Assembly (NCBI RefSeq): GCF_009806555.1
Contig: NZ_VUOK01000058.1
Location: 186,001-250,000 of the forward strand
Length of the DNA stretch: 64,000 bases
Reading direction: 5' to 3'
DNA from: Methylobacterium sp. 2A
GTDB lineage: Bacteria > Pseudomonadota > Alphaproteobacteria > Rhizobiales > Beijerinckiaceae
The notes under the pieces are model-generated. The model was not told where the DNA came from, did no database searches, and saw only the letters and a program-made list of their open reading frames with translations. Numbering within the stretch: the first letter of the stretch is position 1; the number at the start of each line of letters is the position of its first letter. A program made the position numbers and the translations under genes. Shown here piece by piece: positions 9,116 through 20,403 of this stretch.

Positions 9116-9144
9116 AAAAAAAGCAAGGCCCGAGGCCTTGCTTT
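9116..9144 (-). terminator. Rho-independent terminator of a minus-strand transcript
   Basis: A perfect 11-bp stem (AAAGCAAGGCC / GGCCTTGCTTT) with a CGA-complement loop. Read on the minus strand it is followed directly by a run of T residues (9122-9116). This is a textbook intrinsic terminator on the minus strand; on the plus strand the A-run precedes the stem. No recognisable minus-strand protein gene ends here, so it probably ends a small RNA that starts near 9255. Confidence 0.85.
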
Positions 9145-9255
9145 CAAGCTTCAGTGGCTCGACCTTGAAGATCCGCCGCATTGCTTGCGGGGCGGTCGTT
9201 TTTCCTCCCGAGACTCGGACCTTGCGCCACCTCTTCCGGGCGTCGCAAACATCGC
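9116..9255 (-). ncRNA. Candidate small RNA of about 140 nt
   Basis: On the minus strand a sigma-70-like promoter (GTGACA at 9290-9285, 17-bp spacer, TATAAG at 9267-9262) predicts a start near 9255, and a strong intrinsic terminator lies at 9144-9116. The RNA between them folds by eye into several hairpins, including an 8-bp stem with a 2-nt bulge around CCGCCCCGCA/TGCGGCGG and a 5-bp CTTCA/TGAAG stem. Short reading frames cross it (one could start at 9251) but none resembles a known protein. It does not carry the SRP RNA core motif. It lies divergently upstream of proS. Confidence 0.5.
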
Positions 9256-9261
9256 CGGATG

Positions 9262-9290
9262 CTTATAGGAACAACAATTCGTGTTGTCAC
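9262..9290 (-). promoter_or_regulatory. Sigma-70-like promoter for the candidate small RNA
   Basis: Minus-strand -35 GTGACA (9290-9285) matches TTGACA at five of six positions. The spacer is 17 bp, and the -10 TATAAG (9267-9262) matches TATAAT at five of six. The remaining leader between here and proS (to 9505) holds no further gene I can support. Confidence 0.5.
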
Positions 9291-9505
9291 CGGGTCTGTG
9301 AGAAAAAACTGCGCTTTCTTGCCGGCAAATGGGCAGACCGCTCTCGGGCCGAGCACAACCGGACCTTGACGGCTCCCGCGCCATGGCTTCGCCGCGATTA
9401 CGCCGCGCCGTGGTCGCGCAGTGCTTGTAATTTGCGTCTCCGGCGTGTTGTGTGACCGCGCGCCGCGGCTCCTCCCGGCTGCCCCACGTCCAAGACCCTC
9501 ACGAC

Positions 9506-10831
9506 ATGCGTCTCTCCCGCTATTTCATGCCGACCTTGCGCGAGACGCCCAAGGAAGCCGAGATCGTCTCGCACCGGCTGATGCTGCGTGCCGGCCTCGT
9601 CCGCCAGGAGGCCGCCGGCATCTACGCGTGGCTGCCGCTCGGCCTCCGGGTGCTGGAGCGCGTCTGCGCGGTGATCCGGCGGGAGCAGAACCGCTCCGGC
9701 GCCATCGAGATCCTGATGCCGACGGTGCAATCCGCCGAGCTGTGGCGGGAATCCGGCCGCTACGATGCCTACGGCAAGGAGATGCTGCGCCTGAAGGACC
9801 GGCACGACCGCGAGATGCTCTACGGCCCCACCGCCGAGGAGATGGTCACCGAGATCTTCCGTGCGAGCGTCCGGTCGTACAAGGATCTCCCGAAGAACCT
9901 CTACCAGATCTCCTGGAAGTTCCGCGACGAGGTGCGGCCGCGCTTCGGCACGATGCGCTCGCGCGAATTCCTGATGAAGGACGCCTACTCGTTCGATTTC
10001 GACCAGGCCGGCGCCCGCCACGCCTATAACCGGATGTTCGTGGCGTATCTCCGCACCTTCGCGGGCCTCGGCCTGAAGGCGATCCCGATGCGCGCCGATA
10101 CCGGCCCGATCGGCGGCGACCTGTCCCACGAGTTCATCATCCTGGCCAAGACCGGCGAGAGCGAGGTCTTCTGCGACAAGGCCTATCTCGACTTCGCCAT
10201 CCCGCCGGAGACGGTCGATTTCGAGGACGTGGCCGGCCTCCAGGGCATCGTCGATGCCTGGACCTCGCATTACGCCGCCACCGAGGAGATGCACGAGAAG
10301 GAGGCCTTCGCCGAGGTGCCGGAGGAGAGCCGTCTGGCCGCCCGCGGCATCGAGGTCGGGCACATCTTCTACTTCGGCACGAAGTATTCCGAGCCGATGG
10401 GCGCCAAGGTCGCCGGGCCGGATGGGATCGAGCGTCCGGTCCATATGGGCTCCTACGGCATCGGCCCGAGCCGGCTGGTCGCCGCGATCATCGAGGCGAG
10501 CCACGACGAGGCCGGGATCATCTGGCCGGATTCCGTCGCGCCCTTCGACGTGGCGCTGATCAATCTCAAGACCGGCGATGCCGCCACCGACGCCGCCTGC
10601 GCGCAGATCCAGTCGGATCTGGAGAATGCCGGCCTGTCGGTGCTGTACGATGACCGGGACGAGCGGCCCGGCGCGAAGTTCGCCACCGCCGACCTGATCG
10701 GCCTGCCCTGGCAGGTGATCGTCGGCCCGAAGGGTCTGGCCGAGGGCAAGGTCGAGCTGAAGCGGCGCGCCGGCGGCGAGCGCGAGAGCCTCGCGGTCGT
10801 CGACCTGCTCGCGCGCATCAAGCGCGCCTGA
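9506..10831 (+). CDS. proS: Prolyl-tRNA synthetase, short alphaproteobacterial type
   Basis: Class II aminoacyl-tRNA synthetase charging tRNA-Pro. The 441-residue enzyme has motif 1 around residue 60-75 (IRREQNRSGAIEILMPTVQS), motif 2 at KFRDEVRPRFGTMRSREFLM (about 140) and motif 3 near residue 315 (GSYGIGPSRLVAAIIE), followed by the anticodon-binding domain. The INS editing domain of E. coli ProRS is absent between motifs 2 and 3, as expected for alphaproteobacteria. ATG 9506 (MRLSRYFMPTLRE) matches the family N-terminus; an in-frame GTG-type start upstream adds non-conserved residues. lolC/E starts nine bases after the stop. Confidence 0.96.
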   Translation: MRLSRYFMPTLRETPKEAEIVSHRLMLRAGLVRQEAAGIYAWLPLGLRVLERVCAVIRREQNRSGAIEILMPTVQSAELWRESGRYDAYGKEMLRLKDRHDREMLYGPTAEEMVTEIFRASVRSYKDLPKNLYQISWKFRDEVRPRFGTMRSREFLMKDAYSFDFDQAGARHAYNRMFVAYLRTFAGLGLKAIPMRADTGPIGGDLSHEFIILAKTGESEVFCDKAYLDFAIPPETVDFEDVAGLQGIVDAWTSHYAATEEMHEKEAFAEVPEESRLAARGIEVGHIFYFGTKYSEPMGAKVAGPDGIERPVHMGSYGIGPSRLVAAIIEASHDEAGIIWPDSVAPFDVALINLKTGDAATDAACAQIQSDLENAGLSVLYDDRDERPGAKFATADLIGLPWQVIVGPKGLAEGKVELKRRAGGERESLAVVDLLARIKRA

Positions 10832-10839
10832 GACCCCAC

Positions 10840-12138
10840 ATGGCGGCATCCGCGGCGATCGACCGGGTGAGGGACTTCGCAGCCTCGTTCCGCCAGGGGA
10901 CCGCGCCCTTCGCGCCGTTCGAGTGGATCCTCGCCGGCCGCTACCTGCGGGCGCGCCGCCGGGGCGGGGGCGTCTCGGTGGTGGCGTTCTTCTCGGTGCT
11001 GGGCATCGCGCTCGGCGTCGCCACCCTGATCATCGTGCTGTCGGTGATGAACGGCTTCCGGGCGGAACTGCTCTCGAAGATCGTCGGCATCAACGGCCAC
11101 CTGTTCGCGACGCCGATCGACCGGCCGTTCAACGACTGGACCGACCTGTCGGACCGCCTGTCCAAGGTGGCGGGGGTGCGCGCGGCGGTGCCGCTGGTGG
11201 AAGGACAGGCCTTCGCCTCGTCGCAATATGGCGGCTCGGGCGTGATCATCCGCGGCGTGCGGGCGGCCGATCTCGATGCGCTCGCGGCGGTCTCCTCCTC
11301 GATCCGCGGCGGCACCCTGGAGGGCTTCGACGACGGCACCGGCGTGCTGATCGGCCGGCGGCTCGCCGACACGCTGGGCCTGCAGGCCGGCGACACGATC
11401 ACGCTGGTGACGCCCAAGGGCTCGTCCACGCCCTTCGGGACGGCGCCGCGCACCAAGAGCTACACCGTCAAGGCGGTCTTCGAAGTCGGCATGACCGAGT
11501 TCGACCAGACCTTCGTGTTCATGCCGCTCGCCGAGGCCCAGGCCTTCTTCAACAAGGACGGCGACGTCAGCATGATCGAGATCTACGTCGACGATCCCGA
11601 CCATGTCGGCGACATGCGCGAGCCCCTGGAGATGGCGGCCGAGCGCCCGATCCTGCTGACCGACTGGCGCCAGCGCAACCGGACCTTCTTCGGGGCGCTG
11701 GAGGTCGAGCGGAACGTGATGTTCCTGATCCTCAGCCTGATCGTCGTGGTGGCGACGCTCAACATCGTCTCCGGCCTGATCCTGCTGGTGCGCGACAAGT
11801 CGAGCGACATCGCGATCCTGCGCACCATGGGGGCGACGCCCGGCACGATCATGCGGGTGTTCCTGATCAACGGCGCGCTGATCGGCGTCGTCGGGACGCT
11901 CGGCGGGTTGCTGCTCGGCATCCTGATCACCCTCAACATCAAGCCGATTCAGCACGTGCTGTTTCCGGGCGCCTGGGACCCGACCGTGCGCTTCCTCGCC
12001 GAGATCCCGGCCCAGATGAACCCGAAGGAGATCACCGCCGTGGTGGTCACCTCCCTGCTGCTGTCGCTCGCGGCGACGCTCTATCCCTCCTGGCGCGCCG
12101 CCCGGCTCGATCCGGTGCAGGCCCTCCGCTACGGCTGA
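10840..12138 (+). CDS. lolC: Lipoprotein-releasing ABC transporter permease LolC/LolE family
   Basis: Inner-membrane permease of the Lol system, which extracts outer-membrane lipoproteins and passes them to LolA. The 432-residue protein has an N-terminal FEWILAGRYLRARRRGGGVS segment, a first helix near residue 50, a large periplasmic MacB-like domain (residues about 75-270), and three C-terminal helices beginning at LILSLIVVVATLNIVSGLIL. Alphaproteobacteria usually have one hybrid permease (LolF-like) serving as both LolC and LolE, so the symbol is provisional. lolD follows 12 bases later in the same direction. Confidence 0.92.
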   Translation: MAASAAIDRVRDFAASFRQGTAPFAPFEWILAGRYLRARRRGGGVSVVAFFSVLGIALGVATLIIVLSVMNGFRAELLSKIVGINGHLFATPIDRPFNDWTDLSDRLSKVAGVRAAVPLVEGQAFASSQYGGSGVIIRGVRAADLDALAAVSSSIRGGTLEGFDDGTGVLIGRRLADTLGLQAGDTITLVTPKGSSTPFGTAPRTKSYTVKAVFEVGMTEFDQTFVFMPLAEAQAFFNKDGDVSMIEIYVDDPDHVGDMREPLEMAAERPILLTDWRQRNRTFFGALEVERNVMFLILSLIVVVATLNIVSGLILLVRDKSSDIAILRTMGATPGTIMRVFLINGALIGVVGTLGGLLLGILITLNIKPIQHVLFPGAWDPTVRFLAEIPAQMNPKEITAVVVTSLLLSLAATLYPSWRAARLDPVQALRYG

Positions 12139-12150
12139 CGGGCCGACCCC

Positions 12151-12864
12151 ATGACCGATTCGAGCCAGACAGCCGGCGGCCAGCCGGTGCCGGCCCTGTT
12201 CTTTTCCCGCGTCGAGCGGCGCTACGCCCAGGCCGAGGGCGCGCTGGAGATCCTGCGCGGCGCCGACCTCGCCATCTGGCCGGGGGAGCTGGTGGCGCTG
12301 GTCGCGCCGTCCGGCGCCGGCAAGTCGACCCTGCTGCACCTCGCCGGCCTCCTGGAGCGGCCGGACGGGGGCGAGATCTATATCGGCGGCCAGCCCACCG
12401 CCGGCATGGCGGATGCCGAGCGCACCCGCCTGCGGCGCGAGGAGATGGGCTTCGTCTACCAGTTCCACCACCTCCTGCCGGAATTCTCGGCCCTGGAGAA
12501 CGTGGTGATGCCCCAGCTCATCCGCGGCCTGAAGGCCCCGGAGGCGAAAGCCCGCGCCACCGAGCTCCTGAGCTTCCTCGGCCTCAAGGAGCGGCTGCCG
12601 CACCGCCCGGCGGAACTGTCGGGGGGCGAGCAGCAGCGCGTCGCCATCGCCCGGGCAGTGGCCAACGGGCCGCGGCTGCTGCTCGCCGACGAGCCGACCG
12701 GCAATCTCGATCCGGGCACGGCCGGCCACGTCTTCTCGGTGCTGATGGCCCTGGTTCGCGCCTCGGGCCTCGCCGCTTTGGTGGCGACCCACAACCTGGA
12801 TCTCGCCGCCCGCATGGACCGGCGGGTGACCATCCGGGACGGGCTGATCACCCAGCTCGACTGA
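12151..12864 (+). CDS. lolD: Lipoprotein-releasing system ATP-binding protein
   Basis: ATPase subunit energising lipoprotein release. The 237-residue protein has Walker A APSGAGKST near residue 52 (the usual first Gly is Ala), a Q-loop in FVYQFHHLLPEFSALENV, ABC signature LSGGEQQRVAIARA near residue 152 and Walker B LLLADEPTGNLD. The Q-loop sequence HHLLPEF is typical of LolD rather than other MacB-type ATPases. It forms an operon with the upstream permease and probably with proS. Confidence 0.95.
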   Translation: MTDSSQTAGGQPVPALFFSRVERRYAQAEGALEILRGADLAIWPGELVALVAPSGAGKSTLLHLAGLLERPDGGEIYIGGQPTAGMADAERTRLRREEMGFVYQFHHLLPEFSALENVVMPQLIRGLKAPEAKARATELLSFLGLKERLPHRPAELSGGEQQRVAIARAVANGPRLLLADEPTGNLDPGTAGHVFSVLMALVRASGLAALVATHNLDLAARMDRRVTIRDGLITQLD

Positions 12865-13095
12865 GCGGCAGCCCTCGCATCGGCACATCTTCGCGGCACA
12901 TCGGCCGGCCGATCACCTGCGCCGTTCTCGGCGGTCTGACCGGTACGGTGCGCCCCGACGCGGACAATCTTTTAATCCCTTGCGCCGCGTGCGCCGCATC
13001 ACGTCCTGAGACATCTTCGGTTCCTATATTGGTCTTGTGAAAGACAAGCCGAGGCAGATCAGCCCGATCTTTCAGAACAATACAGGAGCCAACGC

Positions 13096-13368
13096 ATGAA
13101 GAACCGCATTCCCGCCGCCATCGCTGCGCTTGTCCTTGTCGCCGCGCCCCTGTCGTCGGCCTTCGCGGGCAATGTCGCGCCCCATGAGGGCCGCTGGACC
13201 GGCTTCAGCACCTACGCGCCCGAGACCACCGGCGCGATCGGCCTCGGGGTCCACGATGCGCCCTTCTACGAGGGCTGCCCGATGAGCTCGGCCGCCGAGG
13301 GCAATGCCAATCAGCAGACCCGCCCGTTCAAGCAGTACGGCCAGACCGCCGGTGGCTACCGCTGCTGA
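13096..13368 (+). CDS. Small secreted protein of unknown function
   Basis: A 90-residue protein with a clear Sec signal peptide: MKNRIPAAIAALVLVAAPLS followed by SAFA, with cleavage predicted after AFA near residue 24. The mature part is small, polar and Gly-rich, with two Cys (EGCPM and the C-terminal YRC) that could form a disulfide. The ATG is preceded by ACAGGAG at good spacing. I recognise no family. The preceding 230 bases after lolD hold no other gene; TATATT at 13025-13030 may be its -10 element, but no convincing -35 was found. Confidence 0.75.
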   Translation: MKNRIPAAIAALVLVAAPLSSAFAGNVAPHEGRWTGFSTYAPETTGAIGLGVHDAPFYEGCPMSSAAEGNANQQTRPFKQYGQTAGGYRC

Positions 13369-13384
13369 TCCGATCTCACGACGG

Positions 13385-13483
13385 ATGAAGCTCAAGCCCC
13401 TCTCGTACGTCATGATCGGCGCTTTCGTGAGCGGCCTCCTCATGACCCTGGTCGGCTCCGCGAGCGTGCTGCTCGGCCCATGA
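13385..13483 (+). CDS. 32-residue single-helix membrane peptide
   Basis: Short frame ATG 13385 to TGA 13483 encoding MKLKPLSYVMIGAFVSGLLM then TLVGSASVLLGP. It has a positively charged N-terminus and one hydrophobic helix, as in typical small bacterial membrane peptides. It starts 16 bases after the stop of the secreted protein on the same strand, so they may share a transcript. There is no strong ribosome site, and the convergent glycosyltransferase ends 23 bases downstream. It may be real but is short enough to be chance. Confidence 0.45.
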   Translation: MKLKPLSYVMIGAFVSGLLMTLVGSASVLLGP

Positions 13484-13505
13484 TACTGCCGTGCCCGGCC
13501 GGGGA

Positions 13506-14792
13506 TCAGCGCCCCGGCCGGCGACCGGCCACCGCCCGGTGCGGGCCGTCCGCGACGCCGCGGACCAGCGCCTCGACATGGTCGCAGGCCTCCGTGATGG
13601 CGTCGGGCGCTACGGCCATGCGGTCTCGGGCCTCGGCGCAAGCGCGGGCGACCGCCGGATCCGCGAGCAACCGCCGGAGGACGCGCGCCGCCCGGGCAGG
13701 CCGGAAGGCGCGGCGGCTCAAGGTCGTGCCGAGCGTCCGGTCCTTGAGCCGCCGCCCCTCGTCGAAATGATCGAACGCCACCGGCACCACGAGCTGCGGG
13801 ATCCCGGCGGCCAGCGCCTGCGCCACCGTCCCGACGCCGCCGTGATGGATCAGGGCGGCGCTCCGGGGCAGCAGCGCGCTCAAGGGTGCATAGGGCAGAT
13901 GGATGATCCCGGGCGGAAGCGGCTGCGGGATCTGGCCGCCCTGCGGCGCGAGCAGCACCCCACGCCGGCCCATCCGGCGGCAGACCTGCACCGCGGTGCC
14001 GAAGAAATTCGCCCCCTGGCGCATGGCCGAGCCGTAGGTGAACACCAGCGGCGGCTCACCCGCGGCCAGGAAGGTCTCCAGTTCCGGCGGCATCGCCGGC
14101 AGATCGCCGAACCGATCGACCAGCGGGAAGCCGAGCTGGATCGCCTGGGCCGGCCAGTCCGGCTGCGGCGCGGCGTACCAGTCCGGAAACATCAGCAGAA
14201 GGCGCGTCGGGCTGTTCCACCAGTGCCGGAGCCGGCGCACCGGGTCGAGGCCGAGGCGCGCGCGCAGGGCGTTCAACGGCGGCAGCGTGAACGGTCCCAC
14301 CGCGACCGCGTCGGCGCCGAGGTTGAGATAGGCGCGGAACGCGGCGGGCAGGAACCGCGGCAGCGGCAGGCCCGGCAGGACGGGCGGATCGAACCGGCTC
14401 TCGATCAGGAACGGCATCACGTGCAGCGTCGCCGTCGGGAGATCGTAGAGATCCTGGGCGAGCCGCGCCCCCCAGGCCAGCGGCGAGGCCACGACCAGCA
14501 CGTCGAGCCCCCGCGCCCAGGTCGCACCGAGCCACAGGCAGGCGGGCTCGGCCACCTGCAGGGCGTAGTCGAACATCGGCCGGAAGCCCAGTTGCGGATC
14601 CCACAGGTCCGGCCTGCGGATCACCGCCTCGTAATCCGCCACCGTCCCGAGGGGCTGGAAGTCGAGGCCGGCCCGGCGCGCCATCGACTCGAACGGCGCC
14701 GGCGCGGCCAGCGAGACCCAGTGGCCGCGCGCGAGGAGTTCGTGGCCCAGCGCGATGAACGGCAGCACGTCACCGTGCGTACCGACAGCCAC
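13506..14792 (-). CDS. GT1-family glycosyltransferase (UGT/YjiC type)
   Basis: Transfers a sugar from a nucleotide-sugar donor to a small, probably lipophilic or aromatic acceptor; the substrate cannot be read from the sequence. The 428-residue protein has the N-terminal GT-B start MAVGTHGDVLPFIALGHELL. Its C-terminal donor-binding signature is HHGGVGTVAQALAAGIPQLV, followed by PVAFDHFDEGRRL, as in MGT/rhamnosyltransferase-chain-B-like enzymes. GTG 14792 is the only start-like codon found near the conserved beta strand; the frame is open upstream with no good alternative. It stands alone between small-peptide genes. Confidence 0.85.
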   Translation of the reverse strand: MAVGTHGDVLPFIALGHELLARGHWVSLAAPAPFESMARRAGLDFQPLGTVADYEAVIRRPDLWDPQLGFRPMFDYALQVAEPACLWLGATWARGLDVLVVASPLAWGARLAQDLYDLPTATLHVMPFLIESRFDPPVLPGLPLPRFLPAAFRAYLNLGADAVAVGPFTLPPLNALRARLGLDPVRRLRHWWNSPTRLLLMFPDWYAAPQPDWPAQAIQLGFPLVDRFGDLPAMPPELETFLAAGEPPLVFTYGSAMRQGANFFGTAVQVCRRMGRRGVLLAPQGGQIPQPLPPGIIHLPYAPLSALLPRSAALIHHGGVGTVAQALAAGIPQLVVPVAFDHFDEGRRLKDRTLGTTLSRRAFRPARAARVLRRLLADPAVARACAEARDRMAVAPDAITEACDHVEALVRGVADGPHRAVAGRRPGR

Positions 14793-15019
14793 GAGGGCGA
14801 CGTGCTGCCGTTCGACGGTCCGTTGCGCGGGAATAGCCTGCTCCTTCGACCCCCCGACCCCAGTGACGAGTGCGTCTGAGCGCGGGGCATGCCAGCCCGT
14901 TGGGCCGGTATCAAGACACTTTTTACTGTACTGAAAAAGACGCCGCCGCCGATCGCGCCTGCCCCCTTTCGCTAGAACAAAACATGAACATACTGGAGCG
15001 GCAATACGGAGGCACGACG

Positions 15020-15136
15020 ATGCTGAAGCGGTTGGTCCTGACCGGGATGGTCGAGCTCATGGTCGAGTTCATGGCGTTCGGAATGCTGTTCGCGGCTTTG
15101 GGCGCCTGGGCGATAGCCTTGGCACCGGTTCATTAG
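15020..15136 (+). CDS. 38-residue membrane peptide
   Basis: ATG 15020 to TAG 15136 encodes MLKRLVLTGMVELMVEFMAF and then GMLFAALGAWAIALAPVH, with a Lys-Arg start and one or two short hydrophobic helices. The ATG follows ACGGAGGCACGACG, a strong ribosome-binding site, and this decides the start over ATGs further upstream. The product is unknown. It lies alone between the divergent glycosyltransferase and dnaE. Confidence 0.55.
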   Translation: MLKRLVLTGMVELMVEFMAFGMLFAALGAWAIALAPVH

Positions 15137-15178
15137 CCCGCAGCTGCGGATTCCGTGCCGGTTCCCGCCGGGATGGGG

Positions 15179-15219
15179 TTATGCACAGCCGATCGGCCCG
15201 CTGAGGTCGATTGTCCACA
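15179..15219 (+). promoter_or_regulatory. Two DnaA-box-like sites upstream of dnaE
   Basis: TTATGCACA at 15179-15187 fits the DnaA-box consensus TTWTNCACA exactly. TTGTCCACA at 15211-15219 differs from TTATCCACA at one position. Both are on the plus strand with starts 32 bp apart, about three helical turns, and 120-160 bases before dnaE. This suggests DnaA binding in the dnaE promoter region. Confidence 0.45.
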
Positions 15220-15341
15220 GAGGTGGCCTGAACTGATGCCCCCGGGGCACGACCGGTGGATATCATGCCGAGACGGCTCCTGATCCGTCGACTCCGGCCG
15301 GTCGAGCGGGGATGGTGTCCGTCCCCGGAACAAGGTCGGCC

Positions 15342-18860
<3,519 letters not shown>

Positions 18861-18873
18861 GGGGCGGCGCACC

Positions 18874-19037
18874 CGCCCTTTCCCGGGCGCATGCAGCGTC
18901 AGCGGAATGCGACCCGGGACCCAGCACGGGACCCCGGGAAGCGTCCAACTGGATAAACTCGTGCCGCCTGCGCGGCGCTTCCTGTGCTGGATCCCGGATC
19001 AGGTTCCGCTGACGCTCCACCTGTCCGGGAAAGGGCG
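18874..19037. repeat. Long inverted-repeat element, family B copy 1
   Basis: A 164-bp element just after dnaE with two imperfect 54-bp arms, 18874-18927 and 18984-19037, that are near reverse complements (shared blocks CGCCCTTTCCCGG, AGCGTCAGCGGAA and CCAGCAC) around a 56-bp centre. The same arm sequences occur at 46441-46566 in a different arrangement. It is non-coding, likely a REP/BIME-type unit, and could form a very stable hairpin at the end of the dnaE transcript. Confidence 0.85.
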
Positions 19038-19093
19038 AGGCTTACAGGACCAGAGGCGCCGTCCCGCTCGCCGCCAGCACCACCGCCCGCGTC

Positions 19094-19435
19094 GTGACCA
19101 ATGCGGCCGCCGATAGCCGCGACCTCCTCGTCCTCCAGCGTGGGCGCGAGACGGTGAGCGTCCCGGTCCGCCCGGCCCTGCGCACCAACAGCGCCGAGAT
19201 CCTGCTCGCGACCCTGCGCGAGGGCCGGCTGATGGGGCCGGTGCAGCACCTGCTGGTCGCGGAAGATCTGGCCGCCGGCCGGCTGGTCCGGGTGTTGCCG
19301 GACTACGCGCTGCGCTCGACGGACGCCTATCTGGTCTATCCGTCGGTGCGCCACATGCGCCCGGCGGTGCGGGCCTTCACGGATTTTGCCGTGCCGCGCA
19401 TCCGCGCCGTGGAGGGGATCAGCCCGACCGCCTGA
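19094..19435 (+). pseudogene. Remnant of a LysR-family transcriptional regulator
   Basis: The 113-codon frame matches only the C-terminal end of the LysR effector-binding domain. AEDLAAGRLVRVLPDYALRS is the typical 'lL.d.L..G.L..vLpd' segment, followed by AYLVYPSVRHMRPAVRAFTD and FAVPRI. The N-terminal DNA-binding helix-turn-helix and about two thirds of the protein are missing. The frame begins with a GTG immediately downstream of a family B repeat, so the gene seems to have been truncated there. It is unlikely to make a functional regulator. Confidence 0.75.
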
Positions 19436-19461
19436 CACGGGGCAGCCGCCCGGCCGGCGGG

Positions 19462-20082
19462 TCAGAACGGTGCCGCGAGGCACCCGCCGAGCGCACCCTT
19501 CAGCGCGGCGGCGTCGCCCTCCGCCACCGTGAACACCGCCGTCAGGGCCGGATCGCCGCTGCGCGGGCTCGCCTGCGTCCAGGTGAGCTTGGTGCCGGGC
19601 TGGGTCAGCGCCAGCGCGACCCCGCGCAGCGGATCCTCGCCGCGGCGGGCCCCGGTCACCGTCAGGGTGAAGCCCGAATCCGCGCCGGCCGCAGCCCCCC
19701 GGACCGGCATGCGCACCGAGCGCACGCTGCCGGCGCTGGAGACCAGGATGCCGGTGAGCGGCGTCTCGCTGGCGGAGCCTTCGAGCCCGGCGAAGTCGAA
19801 GCGCGGCGCCAGCTCGGCGAAGCGCGGCACGATCAGCGCCGCCGACAGGCCGGTTCCGCCCGGATCGCAGGCGAGATGCAGGGTCGCCGACCTCTGATCC
19901 GTCCCCAGATCGGCGGCGCCGGTGAGGTCCGCGCTGCCGCCGGGCGCCCGGTTGCCGCCGAACAGCGGCGTCTGCCCCGTGAGGATGTCGGACAGCCGCT
20001 CGCCACGGCTCAACGGTCCCGCGAGGAGGGCCACGGCCGCGATGATCACGACGCCCAAGCCCACGCCGATCCGAAGCCGCAT
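19462..20082 (-). CDS. Membrane-anchored protein of unknown function
   Basis: A 206-residue product starting MRLRIGVGLGVVIIAAVALL, an uncleaved signal anchor or signal peptide, followed by a periplasmic part rich in Gly, Ala, Thr and Ser. It contains two Cys (LACDPGG and the C-terminal GGCLAAPF) that may pair. ATG 20082 follows GAGGACAGG. A start 50 codons further upstream would precede the hydrophobic segment with Arg/Cys-rich sequence and is rejected. I do not recognise the family. Confidence 0.7.
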   Translation of the reverse strand: MRLRIGVGLGVVIIAAVALLAGPLSRGERLSDILTGQTPLFGGNRAPGGSADLTGAADLGTDQRSATLHLACDPGGTGLSAALIVPRFAELAPRFDFAGLEGSASETPLTGILVSSAGSVRSVRMPVRGAAAGADSGFTLTVTGARRGEDPLRGVALALTQPGTKLTWTQASPRSGDPALTAVFTVAEGDAAALKGALGGCLAAPF

Positions 20083-20226
20083 CCTGTCCTCGCCTGTGGA
20101 GATCCCGGGCCGGCGGCATAGACGATCGCGGCCTCGCCGCAACCCTTCCTTCACCATGATCACGCGAACTGCACCGCGACAGCACCCGCGTACGTTGCAG
20201 CAACTCCGTAAAAACCGATCGATCCT

Positions 20227-20400
20227 ATGCACGCTCGCTCAAGCTTGAGCGTCGCGATGCGCACGAAGATCCTGCTCGTCCTCACCCTGGTCGTCTACGT
20301 CACGACCGGCCGCGCCCCCGGCATCCGCGAGCCGCGCAACCCGGATGCGGAGCATGCGGGCGGGCGCGTCGCCGTCGTGATGAAGCGCGCCTGGGCCTGA
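20227..20400 (+). CDS. Possible small exported peptide
   Basis: A 57-codon frame, or 47 codons from an internal ATG at 20257 giving MRTKILLVLTLVVYVTTGRA. The N-terminus looks like a short signal peptide, followed by a polar, Arg-rich tail ending VVMKRAWA. It is divergent from the unknown at 19462-20082 and convergent with the ChaC gene, whose stop is 4 bases away. There is no family match by eye; it is listed because it fills the gap between two genes and has a plausible secretion signal. Confidence 0.35.
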   Translation: MHARSSLSVAMRTKILLVLTLVVYVTTGRAPGIREPRNPDAEHAGGRVAVVMKRAWA

Positions 20401-20403
20401 GCT

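Noticed and set aside
9144..9356. Two short minus-strand frames in the proS leader
   Set aside because: One stop overlaps the stem of the terminator and neither product resembles a known protein. The structured-RNA reading explains promoter and terminator better.
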